From contig CAYTAJ010000060.1 in assembly GCA_964435725.1 (NCBI GenBank), positions 1 to 14,628 on the forward strand: 14,628 bases of DNA, read 5' to 3'. The stretch is from Litorimonas sp964435725 (GTDB lineage: Bacteria > Pseudomonadota > Alphaproteobacteria > Caulobacterales > Maricaulaceae). Positions 7,000 through 14,622 of this stretch are shown here, one piece after another. Positions within the stretch are counted from its first letter, which is position 1; each line of letters begins with the position of its first letter. A model generated the notes under the pieces. It was not told the origin of the DNA. It did not search any database and saw nothing but the letters and a program-made list of their open reading frames with translations. The position numbers and the translations under genes are program-made.

Positions 7000-8820
7000 A
7001 TGCAAAACGCACAAGTTCTATTTCCTGTGAATGTCCCGGGCGCATTTGACTATGCGGTGCCTGAGGATTTGGATTTGGGTGTAGGGGACTTTGTTTTTGC
7101 GCCTATTGGCAAGCAAATGAAACTTGGGGTGGTTGTAGGGTTTGCGACCGCCGAAGAAGGGCGCGAGTTAAAGTCTATCGTCGAGCGCAAAGCGACTCGC
7201 CCTTTATCTGCCGCGCTCGTGAAATTCATACTGTGGGTTGCCAAATATAATGTGGCGTCGCCCGGACAAGTGCTCCGCATGGTCATGCGCTCTTATAAAG
7301 CGCTCGACCCCAGCCCAATCGTCTCAATGTATCGACCGACAGGACAAACACCGAAGCAACTCACGCGGTCTCGACGCGCTGTTCTGCGCGAAGGTGGCCC
7401 TTTCCCGGCACGGGCCAGTGAAATCGCCGCGCGGGCGGGTGTAAGCGCGGGCGTGGTCAAAGGCTTGGTCAAGGTCGGAGCGATGGATGAATTATCTCTG
7501 CCCGTCGATGCGCCTTTTGAAAATCCTAGTCCCGACCATCCGGGCATGGACCTAACCGAAGGCCAGCAAGACGCGGCCAAAGAATTAATCGCCAATATGC
7601 GGCTNNNNNNNNNNNNNNNNNNNNNNNNNNNNNNNNNNNNNNNNNNNNNNNNNNNNNNNNNNNNNNNNNNNNNNNNNNNNNNNNNNNNNNNNNNNNNNNN
7701 NNNNCCGTCTCTGGAAAGCCTGCATAATGCGCGGACGGGGCGTTACGCGCATATCGTTTTGCCGGAAAGACCCGGTGCAGCCGTGTTGCCGGATATTGCG
7801 TTAGTGGATTTGAAAGGGACCCCCGCAGAGAAGGGCGATTTTCTCTCTGGGCCTGTGATTGAAGCTGTGCGCGAAGGATTGGAACGCGGCGAACAATCCA
7901 TGCTCTACCTCAACCGACGTGGCTATGCCCCTTTGATTATCTGTCGGTCTTGTGGTGAAAAACTCAAAAGCCCGGATACGGATAGCTGGCTCGTTGAACA
8001 TCGCGCCACAGGGCGGGCCATGTGCCACCTCACAGGCTTTTCCATGCGCATGCCGACGGAATGCCCAAAATGCAAAGCTGAGGACAGCCTTACACCCGTT
8101 GGGCCGGGGGTAGAGCGCGTAGCCGAAGAAGCCAAACGACACTTCCCATCAGCCAAAATCGAAATTTTCAGCTCAGACACGGCCGGAAACCCCAATGCCA
8201 TTAAAGACCGCATGGATCGCATGGCTCGAGGCGAGATTGATATTCTTGTCGGGACGCAAATGGTGGTGAAGGGGCATAACTTCCCGCATTTGACCTTTGT
8301 CGGTGTTGTTGATGGCGATTTAAGCTTGGCAGGGGGAGACCCAAGAGCAGGGGAACGAACTTATCAAACGCTGGTGCAGGTGGCCGGCCGTGCGGGCCGA
8401 GCCGAAAAAAAGGGCCGGGCCCTTATCCAAACCCATCAACCTGAACATGAAGCGCTCTTGGCTCTAGCTGCCGGTGACAGGGAATTGTTCATCGGCGTAG
8501 AATTGGCGATGCGGGAGATGCTGGGTCTGCCGCCTTTTGGGAAACTGGCGGCTGTCATTGTCTCTGGCCCTGACCGACAGAAAACAGAAAGCTTAGCCAA
8601 GAAAATGGTCAGTCTCGCGCCACGCGCAGATGGGATTGAAATCTTAGGGCCATCAGAACCCCCTATTGGGCGACTACGAGGGCTTTATCGGCGTCGGCTC
8701 TTCATCCAAGCCGAAGCGACGGTCAATCTGTCACGCTATATGGCTGTCTGGCGAAGCAAAATCCGCCCCCCCGCCAAATACAAAATCCAAATAGACATAG
8801 ACCCGCAAAGTTTTATGTGA
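7000..8820 (+). CDS. priA: Primosomal protein N' (replication restart helicase PriA), interrupted by assembly gap
   Basis: PriA is a 3'-5' DNA helicase that reloads the replisome at stalled forks. The start is set at ATG 7000 because MQNAQVLFPVNVPGAFDYAV matches the usual PriA opening; an in-frame TTG at 6979 is the alternative. The N-terminal DNA-binding domain and winged-helix part precede the gap. Walker A (GxTGSGKT), the DEEH box and most of motifs I-III fall in the N run at 7605-7704, which resumes at PSLESLHNA of motif III. Downstream are SMLYLNRRGYAPLIICRSCG, the zinc region, DILVGTQMVVKGHNFPHL and QVAGRAGRAEKKGRALIQT. Of the eight zinc cysteines of enterobacterial PriA only five remain: CxxC (7942, 7951), one Cys (8023) and CPKC (8062, 8071). 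As drawn the protein is about 606 residues against a usual 730, consistent with a true gap of roughly 400-450 bases. Confidence 0.93.
   Translation: MQNAQVLFPVNVPGAFDYAVPEDLDLGVGDFVFAPIGKQMKLGVVVGFATAEEGRELKSIVERKATRPLSAALVKFILWVAKYNVASPGQVLRMVMRSYKALDPSPIVSMYRPTGQTPKQLTRSRRAVLREGGPFPARASEIAARAGVSAGVVKGLVKVGAMDELSLPVDAPFENPSPDHPGMDLTEGQQDAAKELIANMRXXXXXXXXXXXXXXXXXXXXXXXXXXXXXXXXXXPSLESLHNARTGRYAHIVLPERPGAAVLPDIALVDLKGTPAEKGDFLSGPVIEAVREGLERGEQSMLYLNRRGYAPLIICRSCGEKLKSPDTDSWLVEHRATGRAMCHLTGFSMRMPTECPKCKAEDSLTPVGPGVERVAEEAKRHFPSAKIEIFSSDTAGNPNAIKDRMDRMARGEIDILVGTQMVVKGHNFPHLTFVGVVDGDLSLAGGDPRAGERTYQTLVQVAGRAGRAEKKGRALIQTHQPEHEALLALAAGDRELFIGVELAMREMLGLPPFGKLAAVIVSGPDRQKTESLAKKMVSLAPRADGIEILGPSEPPIGRLRGLYRRRLFIQAEATVNLSRYMAVWRSKIRPPAKYKIQIDIDPQSFM
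7605..7704. other. Assembly gap (100 N) inside priA
   Basis: Exactly 100 N, the same length as the gap at 3584. The PriA segment that should lie here (Walker A through motif III) is about 140-150 residues, far more than 33. Confidence 0.9.
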
Positions 8821-8830
8821 ACAAGTCAGC

Positions 8831-8852
8831 AATCTTTAAGTAAAGATTTTTT
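8831..8852 (+). terminator. Weak AT-rich hairpin after priA
   Basis: AATCTTT (8831-8837) pairs with AAAGATT (8842-8848) around a 4-base loop and is followed by TTTT. It lies 10 bases after the priA stop. The stem has only one G-C pair per arm, so termination may be partial. Confidence 0.4.
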
Positions 8853-8921
8853 AAAAAACCACTTGCGGGCGAAGTTAATTTTTTGCAATCAAACAGGAAT
8901 GTAAAATTGGGATCAGACATC

Positions 8922-9620
8922 ATGAAAAAGCTTCTTGCCACTGCGGCTATTGCCGTCGCTTTGACGACATCAGCCTGTACAACCACAAATGTCCAGACGA
9001 CAACAAATGAGTTTACAGCGTCTAAAGCTGAGTCGACCACACTTATGTTTACGCCTGATGTTGAGATGTCTGCTCTATTGGCATCCGGTATTTTAGAGCC
9101 TCGCGCTGATTGGTCAGAAAATGCTAAAAATAATCTTCAGGCCGCTTTGCAGTCAGAGTTAGAACAGCGTGACTCCAAAGTGGCGTATATGGGCGATGAA
9201 GCAACACTGACAGAGAAGCAAGTCCAACTCTTAAAGCTTAAAGATGCTGTGTTGCAGGCCAACCAAAGCTTCGTTTTGCTGAAGAACAAGAAAGACACCT
9301 TTGATCTCACACTTGGGCCGGATGCTAAGGCATTATCAGGGGATGAAAATGCGGATTATGCTTTGCTGACCTCTGCACGAGGGTCTTTCCAGACAGCCGG
9401 TAAGATGGCGGTAAATGCTGCCTTAATCGTTTTAGGCGCTGCAACAGGTGGGGGCGCCTATATCCAGACAGGACAGCAAGTGGCCACAGTAAGTTTGGTA
9501 GACCTATCAACCGGTGATATTGTCTGGACAAATACAGCGTCCCTAGCAGCCGCAGATCCGCGTGACGCTGAGGGCGCGAAAAAAGTGGCGAATACTTTGC
9601 TTAAAGAATTTCCGCTATAA
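8922..9620 (+). CDS. Uncharacterised envelope lipoprotein, first gene of protease operon
   Basis: A 232-residue lipoprotein. The frame is open from a TTG at 8883, but the ATG at 8922 directly starts a lipoprotein signal (MKKLLATAAIAVALTTSAC), with the lipidated Cys at residue 19. Residues 20-40 are Thr-rich linker. Residues about 63-125 look mostly helical (ENAKNNLQAALQSELEQR). Residues about 160-182 form a Gly/Ala-rich hydrophobic stretch, and TVSLVDLSTGDIVWTNTAS (189-207) resembles the last strands of CsgG/LpoB-like lipoproteins, where a 'tells its substrate' function cannot be inferred. I do not recognise a named family. Its TAA stop shares one base with the ATG of the M48 protease (TAATG), which implies translational coupling. 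It probably acts with that protease at the outer membrane or in the periplasm (inference from context). Confidence 0.85.
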   Translation: MKKLLATAAIAVALTTSACTTTNVQTTTNEFTASKAESTTLMFTPDVEMSALLASGILEPRADWSENAKNNLQAALQSELEQRDSKVAYMGDEATLTEKQVQLLKLKDAVLQANQSFVLLKNKKDTFDLTLGPDAKALSGDENADYALLTSARGSFQTAGKMAVNAALIVLGAATGGGAYIQTGQQVATVSLVDLSTGDIVWTNTASLAAADPRDAEGAKKVANTLLKEFPL

Positions 9621-10753
9621 TGAAGAAACTCCGCTACCTTTCAGCGGCGCTACTGGCTCTTACTCTCGCCCTTCCGGCATCTGGCAATGAAGACAGATAT
9701 AAGGGAATGGATAAAGATGAGGCCGGCCTTTGGTTTGCGATGGATAAAGCTGAAGATTCCATCAAAACGAGTGGTGCGCGCATAACTGATCCGAAACTTA
9801 ATGATTACATCCAGAACCTGACATGTGAGATTGTCGGTGAGGCGTGTTCTGATTTGCGCATTTACTTGGTGAACTCGCCTGATTTTAATGCTGCAATGGC
9901 ACCAAATGGCATGATGCTCGTCAATAGTGGTTTGCTTTTGAGGGCAGAAAATGAAGCCCAGCTTGGGTGCGTTATTGGTCACGAATATGGTCACTTTGCG
10001 CAAGGTCACTCTCTTAAGCAATGGCGGGCCATAAAAGACGTTGGTAATGCGAATATCTTCTTGCCGATTGCAGGGGCTCTTATAGGCATGGCGAGCTTGT
10101 CTGAGTTCTCTAGAGAGCAAGAGCGTGAGGCCGATCAAATCGGCTTCGATAAAATTGCGAAATATGGCTATGAGTCTGCGGAATGTTCCAAAGTCTGGGG
10201 TAATTTAATCGGCGAATCTGAGAAGTCAGTCGTCAAGCGCGTTAGAAAGCGTAGCCAGAAAACGAAGAACGGTGTGTTCGCTTCTCACCCCGTCCCGAAA
10301 GAACGCCTCGAAACATTGAGCGTGATGGCGTCTGAAACACCGGGCGGCGACAAGGTTGGCAAAGATGTCTACCTAAATATGACACAAGGCTTCCTGGCTA
10401 AATGGCTTGAGAATGAGCTCATTGCGAAAGACTTTGATCGTCACATTTATCTCTTTGAAGAGCTTAAATCACGGGGCCGTCACGCTGCGACTCTCGATTA
10501 TTATTTAGGCGAAGCGTACCGCTTACGGCGCCAAGAGGGTGATAAAGAAAAGGCCATGGAATATTGGCAGATGGCTGCTACAGGTGAAAACCCTCCCGTC
10601 GATGTGTGGCGGGCAATGGCCGAATATAACAGGCGCGCTAAAAATAAAGCGCAAGCCTTGTCAGATTATAAAACCTATTTGATGAAAGCCCCGGATGCAC
10701 CGGATAGAGCTCTCATTGAGAAATATATAGACAGATTGCAGACGGAGAGTTGA
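9620..10753 (+). CDS. Periplasmic M48 family zinc metalloprotease with C-terminal helical repeats
   Basis: A 377-residue exported metallopeptidase. The Sec signal peptide covers about residues 1-22 (MKKLRYLSAALLALTLALPA) and has no lipobox Cys. The M48 domain spans about 30-240. The zinc motif HEYGH is at 121-125 (H121, E122, H125), and the third ligand lies in the ExxxD motif at 168-172 of SREQEREADQIGF. NAAMAPNGMMLVNSGLLLRA (90-109) is the typical strand and helix before HExxH. FASHPVPKERLETL corresponds to the conserved SHP segment. Residues about 250-375 are helical with TPR-like spacing (DYYLGEAYRLRRQEGDKEKAMEYW), as in BepA/YfgC proteases that process outer-membrane assembly clients. 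A BepA-type envelope quality-control role is an inference. It overlaps the upstream lipoprotein by one base, and the next gene follows after one base, so the three are surely one operon. Confidence 0.92.
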   Translation: MKKLRYLSAALLALTLALPASGNEDRYKGMDKDEAGLWFAMDKAEDSIKTSGARITDPKLNDYIQNLTCEIVGEACSDLRIYLVNSPDFNAAMAPNGMMLVNSGLLLRAENEAQLGCVIGHEYGHFAQGHSLKQWRAIKDVGNANIFLPIAGALIGMASLSEFSREQEREADQIGFDKIAKYGYESAECSKVWGNLIGESEKSVVKRVRKRSQKTKNGVFASHPVPKERLETLSVMASETPGGDKVGKDVYLNMTQGFLAKWLENELIAKDFDRHIYLFEELKSRGRHAATLDYYLGEAYRLRRQEGDKEKAMEYWQMAATGENPPVDVWRAMAEYNRRAKNKAQALSDYKTYLMKAPDAPDRALIEKYIDRLQTES

Positions 10754-10754
10754 G

Positions 10755-11339
10755 ATGAACATGTTTAAAAGTGCAGCTATTACAATAGGGGCAGCTTTGC
10801 TGCTGTCAGGTTGTGTCACAGGTCCACAATTGGCCCCTGCTGGAGATTTTGTAGCGGGATCTTACACAGTGCCTTTGAAACAGGATTGGACCTCAATGGA
10901 CATTAAGACGGGTAAAGGTAAGCCCGCAAAATTATTGACCATGGATGGCACGATGTTGAACGCCGTTTATTTGATCAGTGACTTGGAAGAGGGCGACTCT
11001 CTTTTGAAAGAACGTAAAAAAGAGAATCCCGTTCCGAAGTTTTCTGCAGATTTCTCTGATTTGGAAATGATCGAATTTTTGACGGATAATCTAGAGCGTG
11101 GTCAAGGTTTCTTGAATGTTGAAACAACGAATGTCGAGCCATCCGAATTTAAAGGGGAGGATGCTGTCCAATTTGAGTTTTCAGCTGTTAATGCTGACGG
11201 TCTTAAGCTTCACGGCAAGTCTTTATTGGGTATGAAAGACGATAAGTTGAACATTATTCTCTATTATGCGCCGGCTATCTATTATTACGATAAGCTGGAA
11301 GCTGACGTGAATGCGATGTTTGAGGCTGCCGCCTCCTAA
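10755..11339 (+). CDS. Uncharacterised envelope lipoprotein, last gene of protease operon
   Basis: A 194-residue lipoprotein. The N-terminus MNMFKSAAITIGAALLLSGC has its lipidated Cys at residue 20, followed by a short linker. The rest is a compact alpha/beta domain: GSYTVPLKQDWTSMDI, then strands around LLTMDGTMLNAVYLI, a helix SDLEMIEFLTDNLERGQ, and paired strands (VQFEFSAVNADGLKLHGKSL; KLNIILYYAPAIYYYD). That order is reminiscent of PsbP/DcrB-like folds, but it is a guess from pattern, not a recognised family. GGAGAG at 10744-10749, inside the end of the protease gene, is its ribosome binding site, and the ATG follows the protease stop after one base. A strong terminator comes directly after the stop. 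It is likely a partner, substrate or regulator of the M48 protease (inference). Confidence 0.85.
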   Translation: MNMFKSAAITIGAALLLSGCVTGPQLAPAGDFVAGSYTVPLKQDWTSMDIKTGKGKPAKLLTMDGTMLNAVYLISDLEEGDSLLKERKKENPVPKFSADFSDLEMIEFLTDNLERGQGFLNVETTNVEPSEFKGEDAVQFEFSAVNADGLKLHGKSLLGMKDDKLNIILYYAPAIYYYDKLEADVNAMFEAAAS

Positions 11340-11341
11340 CG

Positions 11342-11366
11342 AAACCCCCGTTTTCGGGGGCTTTTT
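11342..11366 (+). terminator. Rho-independent terminator of the lipoprotein-protease operon
   Basis: CCCCCG (11345-11350) pairs with CGGGGG (11355-11360) around TTTT, followed by CTTTTT. It begins within a few bases of the operon's last stop codon. It is a very strong, textbook-shaped terminator. Confidence 0.95.
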
Positions 11367-11508
11367 ATCCAGCGGTCTTCCTGAAAATAAGAGTGTTAAA
11401 ACTGCGGCATTTTAGGTGTTGCAGTTTGTCCGCATTTACGCCCTTGGCATCCTTATAGACCCATGCTAAAGGCGCGCCGAGTTTGGCGGTGAGCGTGTTG
11501 AATCGACA
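11365..11508 (-). pseudogene. Possible gene remnant ahead of the atp operon
   Basis: This is a 47-codon stretch between two stops on the minus strand with no ATG, GTG or TTG start. The translation contains KLGAPLAWVYKDAKGVNADK and then LQHLKC, which reads like real protein, and it ends with a TAA inside the terminator T-run. I do not recognise the family. It could be the tail of a decayed gene, or chance. Confidence 0.2.
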
Positions 11509-11520
11509 CTAATTCGACAC
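11495..11520. promoter_or_regulatory. Heptamer repeats upstream of the atp operon
   Basis: TCGACAC occurs at 11503-11509 and again at 11514-11520, exactly 11 bases apart, preceded by the near-inverted copy GTGTTGA at 11495-11501. The cluster lies 70-100 bases before atpH, where an operator or activator site could be. A possible -10 box TATATT (11533-11538) follows, but its spacing to TTCGAC is only 14 bases, so no promoter is claimed with certainty. Confidence 0.35.
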
Positions 11521-11591
11521 AGTCTTCTCCGCTATATTTATGTTAAGCGAGCTGAAATTTTTGGCTCACCCCGAAGAGACGGACTTGATAC

Positions 11592-12149
11592 GTGTCAGAC
11601 ACTGAAGTCATTACTGGCGAAGCCCCTTTACGTTACGCCCAAGCCTTGCTTGAATTGGCCGAAGACGCCAAGTCATTGAATTCTATTGAAAAAGATATGA
11701 AGACGCTCAAAGGCTTGCTCGCCAAAAGCGCTGACTTACAAGCCATGTTAAACTCGCCTGTATTTGCAACAGAGGATAAGGTGGCGGCTTTGACGGCCGT
11801 GGCGAAGAAAGCTAAGCTCAAAGCGTTGACCACGCAGTTTGTCGGCACCGTTGCGGAGAATCGCCGTGCAGACCAATTGCCGGGGATTATCGCTGCGTTC
11901 GAAGATATGGTCGCCCGCCGTAAAGGGTCTCAAGTCGCGAAAGTCACAAGCGCGCAGAAATTGACTGCGGCTCAAGTCACGTCACTAAAATCAAATTTGA
12001 AAAAATCGCTGGGTCGCCCAGTTCAGGTTGAGACAACTGTTGATCCTGATCTTTTGGGCGGTTTCGTCGTGCGCGTTGGTTCGCGTTTATATGATAGCTC
12101 CCTCAAGACAAAACTTGAGGACTTACGTTTGACCCTCAAAGAAGCATAG
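11592..12149 (+). CDS. atpH: F1 ATP synthase subunit delta
   Basis: Subunit delta of the F1Fo ATP synthase, the part of the peripheral stalk that ties F1 to subunit b. It has 185 residues, normal for alphaproteobacteria. The start is GTG; the residues after it (MSDTEVITGEAPLRYAQALLELA) give the usual short tail before the N-terminal six-helix domain. The loop FVGTVAENRRADQLPGI lies between the two domains, and the C-terminal signature DPDLLGGFVVRVGSRLYDSS (about residues 151-170) is clear. It is the first gene of the operon, 252 bases after the previous gene and its terminator, so the operon promoter should lie in that space. The stop is 10 bases from the start of atpA. No anomalies seen. Confidence 0.97.
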   Translation: MSDTEVITGEAPLRYAQALLELAEDAKSLNSIEKDMKTLKGLLAKSADLQAMLNSPVFATEDKVAALTAVAKKAKLKALTTQFVGTVAENRRADQLPGIIAAFEDMVARRKGSQVAKVTSAQKLTAAQVTSLKSNLKKSLGRPVQVETTVDPDLLGGFVVRVGSRLYDSSLKTKLEDLRLTLKEA

Positions 12150-12159
12150 AGGTTACACA

Positions 12160-13692
12160 ATGGATATTCGTGCTGCGGAAATTTCCAGCATCCTGAAAAA
12201 GCAAATCAAGGATTTTGGTAAAGAGGCCAAAGTCTCTGATGTTGGTCAGGTGCTCTCGGTCGGTGATGGTATCGCCCGTATTTATGGTTTGGACAATGTC
12301 CGCGCTGGTGAAATGGTTGAGTTCCCGGGTGGCATTAAGGGCATGGCTCTTAACCTCGAAAGCGATAATGTCGGTGCCGTTATTTTTGGTGATGACCGCG
12401 GCATTAAAGAGGGCGACACAGTTAAGCGTCTCGGCGAAATCGTGGACGTGCCTGTCGGTAAAGGCCTTTTAGGTCGCGTTGTGAACCCACTGGGTGAACC
12501 GATTGACGGGAAAGGCCCCATCACATCATCAGAGCGCCGTCGTGTGGATGTTAAAGCGCCGGGCATTATGCCGCGTAAAGGTGTGCATGAGCCCGTACAA
12601 ACAGGTATTAAAGCGATTGACGCGCTTATCCCTGTCGGGCGTGGGCAGCGTGAATTGATCATTGGTGACCGCCAAACAGGTAAAACAGCCGTGGCGGTTG
12701 ATGCGATTTTGAACCAGAAAGCGGCGTTTGACGAAGATCGCGAGAACGACAAGCTTTACTGCATCTATGTTGTTGTTGGACAAAAGCGTTCAACAGTGGC
12801 GCAACTCGTTAAGACACTCGAAGAAAACGGCGCGATGGAATATTCCATTATCGTTGCTGCGACAGCGTCTGAGCCGGCTCCACTTCAGTTCTTGGCGCCA
12901 TTTGCCGGTTGCGCGATGGGTGAATATTTCCGTGACAATGGGATGCACGGCCTCATCATTTATGATGATCTCTCAAAGCAAGCTGTGGCTTACCGTCAAA
13001 TGTCACTTCTACTTCGTCGTCCTCCAGGACGTGAAGCCTATCCGGGTGACGTTTTCTATCTTCACTCCCGTCTTCTTGAGCGCGCCGCGAAATTGAACGA
13101 AGACAATGGTGGCGGGTCTTTGACAGCGCTTCCAATCATCGAAACACAAGGTAACGATGTCTCGGCCTTTATTCCGACGAATGTGATATCCATTACTGAC
13201 GGTCAAATTTTCTTGGAAACAGACTTGTTCTTCCAAGGTATTCGTCCGGCTCTCAACGTGGGTCTCTCAGTGTCTCGTGTGGGCTCTTCAGCACAGATTA
13301 AAGCGATGAAACAGGTTGCGGGTCCGATTAAAGGCGAGCTTGCACAATACCGCGAAATGGCGGCCTTTGCGCAGTTTGGTTCAGATCTTGATGCGTCGAC
13401 ACAGGCTCTTCTAGCCCGTGGTGAACGTCTCACAGAGCTTCTAAAGCAGCCACAATTCTCACCGCTTCAGGTGGAAGAGCAAGTGGCTGTTATTTATGCG
13501 GGTACACGGGGTTACCTCGATGGTATTCCTGTTAAAGCCGTTCAAAAATATGAGCGTGAACTTCTCGCCCATCTGAAAGCCGACGGTGCGTCAATTCTTG
13601 CAGATATTGCATCAGAGAAGAAACTTACGGATGACATTGAAGGTCGTTTGAAGTCAGTTCTAGATTCATTCACTGCAAACTTCGCAGCTTAA
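12160..13692 (+). CDS. atpA: F1 ATP synthase subunit alpha
   Basis: Subunit alpha, the non-catalytic nucleotide-binding subunit of the F1 hexamer at the inner face of the cytoplasmic membrane. It has 510 residues, the usual length. The N-terminal beta-barrel (residues about 25-95) contains GDGIARIYGLDNVRAGEMVE. The Walker A motif GDRQTGKT is at residues 169-176, with Lys175. The Walker B region is HGLIIYDDLSKQAVAYRQ, followed by PPGREAYPGDVFYLHSRLLE. The arginine finger is Arg373 in PALNVGLSVSRVGSSAQ, where the alpha/beta signature also lies. The helical C-terminal domain is complete. The ribosome site AGAGG overlaps the atpH stop, so translation is probably coupled. atpG begins 20 bases after the stop. 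No changed key residues were seen. Confidence 0.99.
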   Translation: MDIRAAEISSILKKQIKDFGKEAKVSDVGQVLSVGDGIARIYGLDNVRAGEMVEFPGGIKGMALNLESDNVGAVIFGDDRGIKEGDTVKRLGEIVDVPVGKGLLGRVVNPLGEPIDGKGPITSSERRRVDVKAPGIMPRKGVHEPVQTGIKAIDALIPVGRGQRELIIGDRQTGKTAVAVDAILNQKAAFDEDRENDKLYCIYVVVGQKRSTVAQLVKTLEENGAMEYSIIVAATASEPAPLQFLAPFAGCAMGEYFRDNGMHGLIIYDDLSKQAVAYRQMSLLLRRPPGREAYPGDVFYLHSRLLERAAKLNEDNGGGSLTALPIIETQGNDVSAFIPTNVISITDGQIFLETDLFFQGIRPALNVGLSVSRVGSSAQIKAMKQVAGPIKGELAQYREMAAFAQFGSDLDASTQALLARGERLTELLKQPQFSPLQVEEQVAVIYAGTRGYLDGIPVKAVQKYERELLAHLKADGASILADIASEKKLTDDIEGRLKSVLDSFTANFAA

Positions 13693-13712
13693 GGACGGGA
13701 GAGGACTGAGCA

Positions 13713-14612
13713 ATGGCCAGCCTTAAAGACCTCCAAAACCGGATCAAAAGCGTTAAAAATACGCAGAAGATCACCAAAGCCATGCAAATGGTGGCGGCGG
13801 CAAAGCTGCGTAAAGCGCAGGAAGCCGCGGAGAGTGCGCGTCCATATTCTGAGCGCATCGGTGGTGTCATTTCTAATCTTGCCGGTTCCATGGCAGGGGC
13901 AGGTGACGCGCCTCAGCTTTTGGTCGGGAATGGCAAAGAAGACACAGTTCTCTTGGTTGTTGCGACAGCGGATCGCGGCCTTTGCGGTGGTTTCAACACA
14001 AATATCGTGCGTAAAGCTCGCGAAGAGATTGTGGCGCTCGAAAAAGCAGGCAAAACCGTCAAGCTTTTCCTGATCGGTAAAAAAGGGTTTGACCAACTCA
14101 AGCGCCTTTACGAGGATCAAATCGTTGAATTTATCTCTTTAAAAGAAGAGCGTAAATTACACGCCGGTATCGCTCGTAATATTGGTGAGAAAATCACGGC
14201 AATGTTTGAGGCAGGTGAGTTTGATGTCTGTAAGCTCGTTTACTCACAATTCGTCAATGTCATGCAACAAGACGCTGTGGCTAACACGCTTATTCCCGCC
14301 ATTGCGTCTATCGAGACGGATGAAGAAGAAGCATCAGCAGGACCGGATTTGAACGGTGCGATTTACAATTACGAACCCGATGAAGCGGGTATTTTACGTG
14401 TGCTCTTACCCCGTAATATCAACACACAAATCTTTACCGCTTTGCTTGAGAACCAAGCAGGCGAAATGGGCTCTAAAATGACAGCGATGGATAATGCGAC
14501 CCGCAATGCCGGTGACATGATCGACAAGTTGACATTGACCTTTAACCGTACACGTCAGGCGCAGATTACATCTGAACTGATTGAAATTATTTCAGGCGCG
14601 GAAGCGCTTTAA
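13713..14612 (+). CDS. atpG: F1 ATP synthase subunit gamma
   Basis: Subunit gamma, the central rotating shaft that couples proton flow to the catalytic sites. It has 299 residues, typical of alphaproteobacteria. The N-terminal helix MASLKDLQNRIKSVKNTQKI with TKAMQMVAAAKLRKAQ and the C-terminal helix ending TSELIEIISGAEAL (the family signature) form the coiled-coil shaft. The Rossmann-like middle part includes VATADRGLCGGFNTNIVRKA (about residues 87-106) and KLVYSQFVN. GGGAGAGG ahead of the ATG serves as the ribosome site. The gene is complete, with 16 bases of sequence left to the window edge. atpD and atpC are expected next but lie outside. Confidence 0.99.
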   Translation: MASLKDLQNRIKSVKNTQKITKAMQMVAAAKLRKAQEAAESARPYSERIGGVISNLAGSMAGAGDAPQLLVGNGKEDTVLLVVATADRGLCGGFNTNIVRKAREEIVALEKAGKTVKLFLIGKKGFDQLKRLYEDQIVEFISLKEERKLHAGIARNIGEKITAMFEAGEFDVCKLVYSQFVNVMQQDAVANTLIPAIASIETDEEEASAGPDLNGAIYNYEPDEAGILRVLLPRNINTQIFTALLENQAGEMGSKMTAMDNATRNAGDMIDKLTLTFNRTRQAQITSELIEIISGAEAL

Positions 14613-14616
14613 AGCT

Positions 14617-14622
14617 AGAGGA
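14617..14622 (+). promoter_or_regulatory. Likely ribosome binding site of atpD
   Basis: AGAGGA follows the atpG stop within a few bases and is 6 bases from the window edge. This fits the start of the next operon gene, normally atpD, immediately outside. Confidence 0.5.

Noticed and set aside
6979..7002. TTG at 6979 as the start of priA.
   Set aside because: ATG at 7000 agrees better with the family's N-terminus; the TTG remains possible but has no better ribosome site.
7605..7704. PriA lacking Walker A as a degenerate, ATPase-dead paralogue.
   Set aside because: The motif region is covered by N, and motifs on both sides are intact, so absence cannot be concluded.
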